Assembly (NCBI GenBank): GCA_041737835.1
Contig: JBGSQY010000024.1
Source: Bythopirellula sp041737835
GTDB lineage: Bacteria > Planctomycetota > Planctomycetia > Pirellulales > Lacipirellulaceae
Reading direction: 5' to 3' (one strand)
Length of the DNA stretch: 64,000 nt
In this document: positions 61,920 through 64,000 of the stretch, piece by piece
Layout of the letters: the number at the start of each line of letters is the position of its first letter
Position numbering within the stretch: the stretch's first letter is position 1
The notes under the pieces: model-generated
The model's database searches: none
What the model was told of the DNA's origin: nothing
The model's input: only the letters and a program-made list of their open reading frames with translations
Translations under genes and position numbers: made by a program

Positions 61920-61983
61920 GGCAATAATCCCATCAAAGCCGGACTTTTGAGTACAAAAGATCCGTTTTGATGGGATTATTGCC
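61920..61983. repeat. 18-bp perfect inverted repeat downstream of tRNA-Gly
   Basis: GGCAATAATCCCATCAAA (61920-61937) and TTTGATGGGATTATTGCC (61966-61983) are exact reverse complements. The 28-nt loop is itself nearly self-complementary (CGGA-CTTTTG / CAAAAG-ATCCG), making a stem of almost 28 bp. It begins 4 nt after the tRNA. There is no immediate T-run, though TTTTT occurs at about 61996-62000. It may terminate tRNA transcription or be a mobile palindrome. Confidence 0.75.
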
Positions 61984-62125
61984 ACAAGAATCTGCATTTT
62001 TGGAGCCCGCCTCCCGATTATTGCCTTCCCGCAGAGTGGGCAGAATTGGTCGCGGGCTTTGATTTTTTTCAGAGGCTGCCTTACCTCGTAGGGCCCCGAA
62101 AATCACGATTTTAGGCTGCAAGACC

Positions 62126-63655
62126 ATGGCTAAGAAGAAACAAGACGAACTGGAATCCGACACCCTCACCGCCGAAGCACCGGCCGACATCGAACAAGGG
62201 GGCGAAGAGGAAAGCACGCCGCTGAAACTCGAGGTTCAAATCGCCAGCCCCAGCGCCTGCGAGCGTCACGTGACCGTGACTGTTTCGCGCGAGGATATCG
62301 ACCGCTATCTGAACGATGCCTACAGCGAATTGATGCCCTCGGCCAATGTGCCGGGCTTCCGCATTGGCCGTGCCCCCCGCAAGCTCGTGGAAAGCAAATT
62401 CCGCAAGGAAGTGGGCGAACAGATCAAAGGCTCGTTGTTGCTCGACAGCTTGAGCCAAATCAGCGACGAACAGAAGTTCACCGCGATCAGCGAGCCCGAT
62501 TTGAAACTTGATTCCATCGAAGTCCCCGAAGACGGGCCGATGACGTTCGAGTTCGATATTGAAGTGCGTCCCGAATTTGAAATGCCCAAGTGGAAGGGTG
62601 CCAAGCTGGAACGCCCGGTCCGCGAGTTCACCCCCGCCGATGTCGAGCAGCACTTGGAAAAGATGCTGACCCGCTTCGGCCAATTGGTTCCTTTCGACGG
62701 CGCGGCCAGCGAAGGGGACTTCCTCACCGTGAATCTCTCGACGAGCTACGATGGCGAGCAGCTTGAAAAAGAAGAAGAACGCGTGCTACGGATTCGCCCG
62801 ACTTTGAGTTTCCGTGACGGCGAAATCAAGGATTTCGACAAGCTGATGGCTGGCGTCAAAGCTGGTGATAGCCGCTCGGCGGAAGTCGAGCTCATGCAAG
62901 ACGCTCCCAACGAAGCACTGCGTGGTAAGAAGGTGAAGGTCGATTTCGAAGTCTTGGAAGTCAAGAAGTTGAAGCTGCCAGAACTGACCGAAGATTTCCT
63001 CTCGGAAATGGGTGGTTTCAAGACCGAAGGGGATCTCAAGGACGCGATCAAAGCCAACTTGCAGCGTCAGCTCGAATACGATCAACAACAAAAGATTCGC
63101 TCGCAGATTTCGGCCCTGCTGACCAAGGCCGCCGACTGGGATTTGCCCCCCGGCTTGCTGAAACGTCAAAGCGCCCGCGAATTGGAACGCACGGTCATGG
63201 AATTACGCCGTGCCGGTTTCAGCGAAGCTGAAATTCGCGCCCGCGAAAACCTGCTTCGCCAAAACAGCGCGGCCTCGACGGCTCGCAGCTTGAAAGAGCA
63301 CTTCATTCTTGAGCGCATCGCCGAAGAAGAAAGCATCGAAGCCGAAGAAGGGGATTTCGAAAAGGAAATCTTCCTGATCGCGATGCAAAGTGGCGAATCG
63401 CCCCGTCGGGTGCGTGCTCAAATCGAAAAGCGCGGCCTGATGGACGTGCTGCAAAATCAGATCATCGAACGCAAGGTGCTCGAGCTTGTGCAAGAGAACG
63501 CCAAGTTCACCGACAAGCCGTACGAGCCCGAGAAGTTGGATGTTGAAGCCTTGCATCTCGCCGCTGGTGGTGGCGAAGCCGCGGCTTCGATTCCCGAAGC
63601 GAAGGAAGCGGCAGCCGAAGCAAAAGAAGCCGTTGCTGAGAGCAGTGAGGCGTGA
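62126..63655 (+). CDS. tig: Trigger factor
   Basis: A 509-aa ribosome-associated chaperone with a peptidyl-prolyl isomerase domain. The ribosome-binding signature is V-P-G-F-R-I-G-R-A-P-R-K-L-V (about residues 73-86). The FKBP-like PPIase domain follows (about 190-270: V-P-F-D-G-A-A, then R-P-T-L-S-F-R-D-G-E). The long helical C-terminal arm spans about 285-460. N-terminal residues 1-32 are an acidic extension, and the C-terminal about 25 residues are Ala/Glu/Lys-rich; both lengthen it beyond the usual about 430-450. It precedes clpP, the common tig-clpP order. Confidence 0.96.
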   Translation: MAKKKQDELESDTLTAEAPADIEQGGEEESTPLKLEVQIASPSACERHVTVTVSREDIDRYLNDAYSELMPSANVPGFRIGRAPRKLVESKFRKEVGEQIKGSLLLDSLSQISDEQKFTAISEPDLKLDSIEVPEDGPMTFEFDIEVRPEFEMPKWKGAKLERPVREFTPADVEQHLEKMLTRFGQLVPFDGAASEGDFLTVNLSTSYDGEQLEKEEERVLRIRPTLSFRDGEIKDFDKLMAGVKAGDSRSAEVELMQDAPNEALRGKKVKVDFEVLEVKKLKLPELTEDFLSEMGGFKTEGDLKDAIKANLQRQLEYDQQQKIRSQISALLTKAADWDLPPGLLKRQSARELERTVMELRRAGFSEAEIRARENLLRQNSAASTARSLKEHFILERIAEEESIEAEEGDFEKEIFLIAMQSGESPRRVRAQIEKRGLMDVLQNQIIERKVLELVQENAKFTDKPYEPEKLDVEALHLAAGGGEAAASIPEAKEAAAEAKEAVAESSEA

Positions 63656-63768
63656 TTTGCCCTCGGGCAAGCTAAGGAAATAATTGGACGTGCAACGCTC
63701 TGATTCACCGTTGGCTTCCGCCAGCGGCTTGAAAGCGAAGGAGCGATTGGCATCTGTAAGGAGTAGAT

Positions 63769-64000
63769 ATGAGATTCGAATCGTCCCCCGCCAGACCCCC
63801 TCGCGACAATGCCTTTATGGCTGCCGCCATGGTTGACCCGCAGATGGCCGCGGCTATGCGGGATTACCAGCGCCAACGTCAAATGACGCTTGGCGATTTG
63901 CTGCTCGAAAACCGCGTGATCTTCCTGCAAGGCGAGATCTACGACGGCAACGCCAACGAGCTGGTGAACAACCAGCTGTACTTCCAGAGCGAAAACCGCC
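63769..64000 (+). CDS. clpP: ATP-dependent Clp protease proteolytic subunit (3'-truncated by window edge)
   Basis: This is the N-terminal part of ClpP. The ATG at 63769 has AAGGAG 6 nt upstream and is followed by about 77 codons to the window end. The D-L-L-L-E-N-R-V-I-F-L-Q-G-E-I-Y-D segment, followed by N-N-Q-L-Y-F, matches the ClpP N-terminal region (axial loops and first helix); the catalytic Ser, His and Asp lie beyond the window. An N-terminal extension of about 37 residues (Met/Ala/Pro-rich) precedes the conserved part. The position after tig supports the call. Confidence 0.92.
   Translation, partial: MRFESSPARPPRDNAFMAAAMVDPQMAAAMRDYQRQRQMTLGDLLLENRVIFLQGEIYDGNANELVNNQLYFQSENR

Noticed and set aside
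61917..62125. Riboswitch or leader for tig
   Set aside because: The only structure is the inverted repeat at 61920-61983; no conserved riboswitch core is recognisable.

Overview
The window looks like a planctomycete chromosome, most likely from the Pirellulales (Lacipirellulaceae-like). The evidence is secreted proteins that combine a GDVDGRDFLAWQR-type dockerin-like motif with a PEP-CTERM sorting tail, a prepilin-like DUF1559 protein, SHD1-domain and BatA/VWA-type proteins, a TIGR03545/TIGR03546 pair, and an archaeal-type methenyl-H4MPT cyclohydrolase with an RimK-like ATP-grasp partner. The taxonomy is inferred from protein content; no rRNA gene is present.

Layout. 0-5.4 kb: a 5'-truncated class C beta-lactamase-family hydrolase, miaA, hisE, hisG, a MEMO/AmmeMemoRadiSam-B protein and a YjbQ protein. 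5.4-12.2 kb: a surface-protein island with a small membrane protein, a DUF1559 protein broken by one in-frame stop, a PEP-CTERM protein, a lamin-tail-domain PEP-CTERM protein whose signal peptide is cut off by a 1-nt frameshift, a secreted M14-type carboxypeptidase and tRNA-Met(CAT). 12.4-17.5 kb: a Tat-exported aldo/keto reductase, the TIGR03546/TIGR03545 pair and a secreted hypothetical. 18.1-22.2 kb: a membrane protein, an M28 peptidase and a 783-aa fusion of a Kdo/WaaP-type kinase with a TIM-barrel glycosidase-like domain. 22.3-47.0 kb: a large + strand glycan locus. Its first half has GT4, GT25, GT10 and TIGR00180 glycosyltransferases, a CDP-deoxyhexose/C-methyl sugar cassette (rfbF, rfbG, C-methyltransferase, 3,5-epimerase, reductase, CmcI-like and a second C-methyltransferase-like protein) and TIGR03790. 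Its second half has a WecA/MraY-like initiating transferase, a Wzx-like flippase, a pyruvyltransferase, GT2 and GT4 enzymes, a sulfotransferase, a Wzy-like polymerase, a WcaF-like acetyltransferase and a methyltransferase. 47.0-56.5 kb, minus strand: a double-VWA protein, flotillin with its NfeD-like partner, an SHD1/beta-propeller protein, the ATP-grasp ligase and mch. 57.1-64 kb: a PATR/PEP-CTERM protein, an HHxxxD acyltransferase, an ASCH protein, tRNA-Gly(GCC), trigger factor and the start of clpP.

The glycan genes contain most parts of a Wzx/Wzy-type pathway: an initiating phosphosugar transferase, assembly glycosyltransferases, sugar-nucleotide synthesis, decorations (pyruvyl, sulfate, acetyl, methyl), a flippase and a polymerase. 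No Wza/Wzc export genes and no exosortase are in the window, although several PEP-CTERM substrates are.

The most notable structural features are a diverged inverted repeat pair about 38.5 kb apart that brackets the glycan locus and its neighbours (about 17.6-18.1 and 56.5-57.0 kb); a palindrome apparently inserted in frame inside the MEMO gene; several different palindromic elements between genes; and two consecutive surface-protein genes each inactivated by one lesion. All alignments and motif calls were made by eye.
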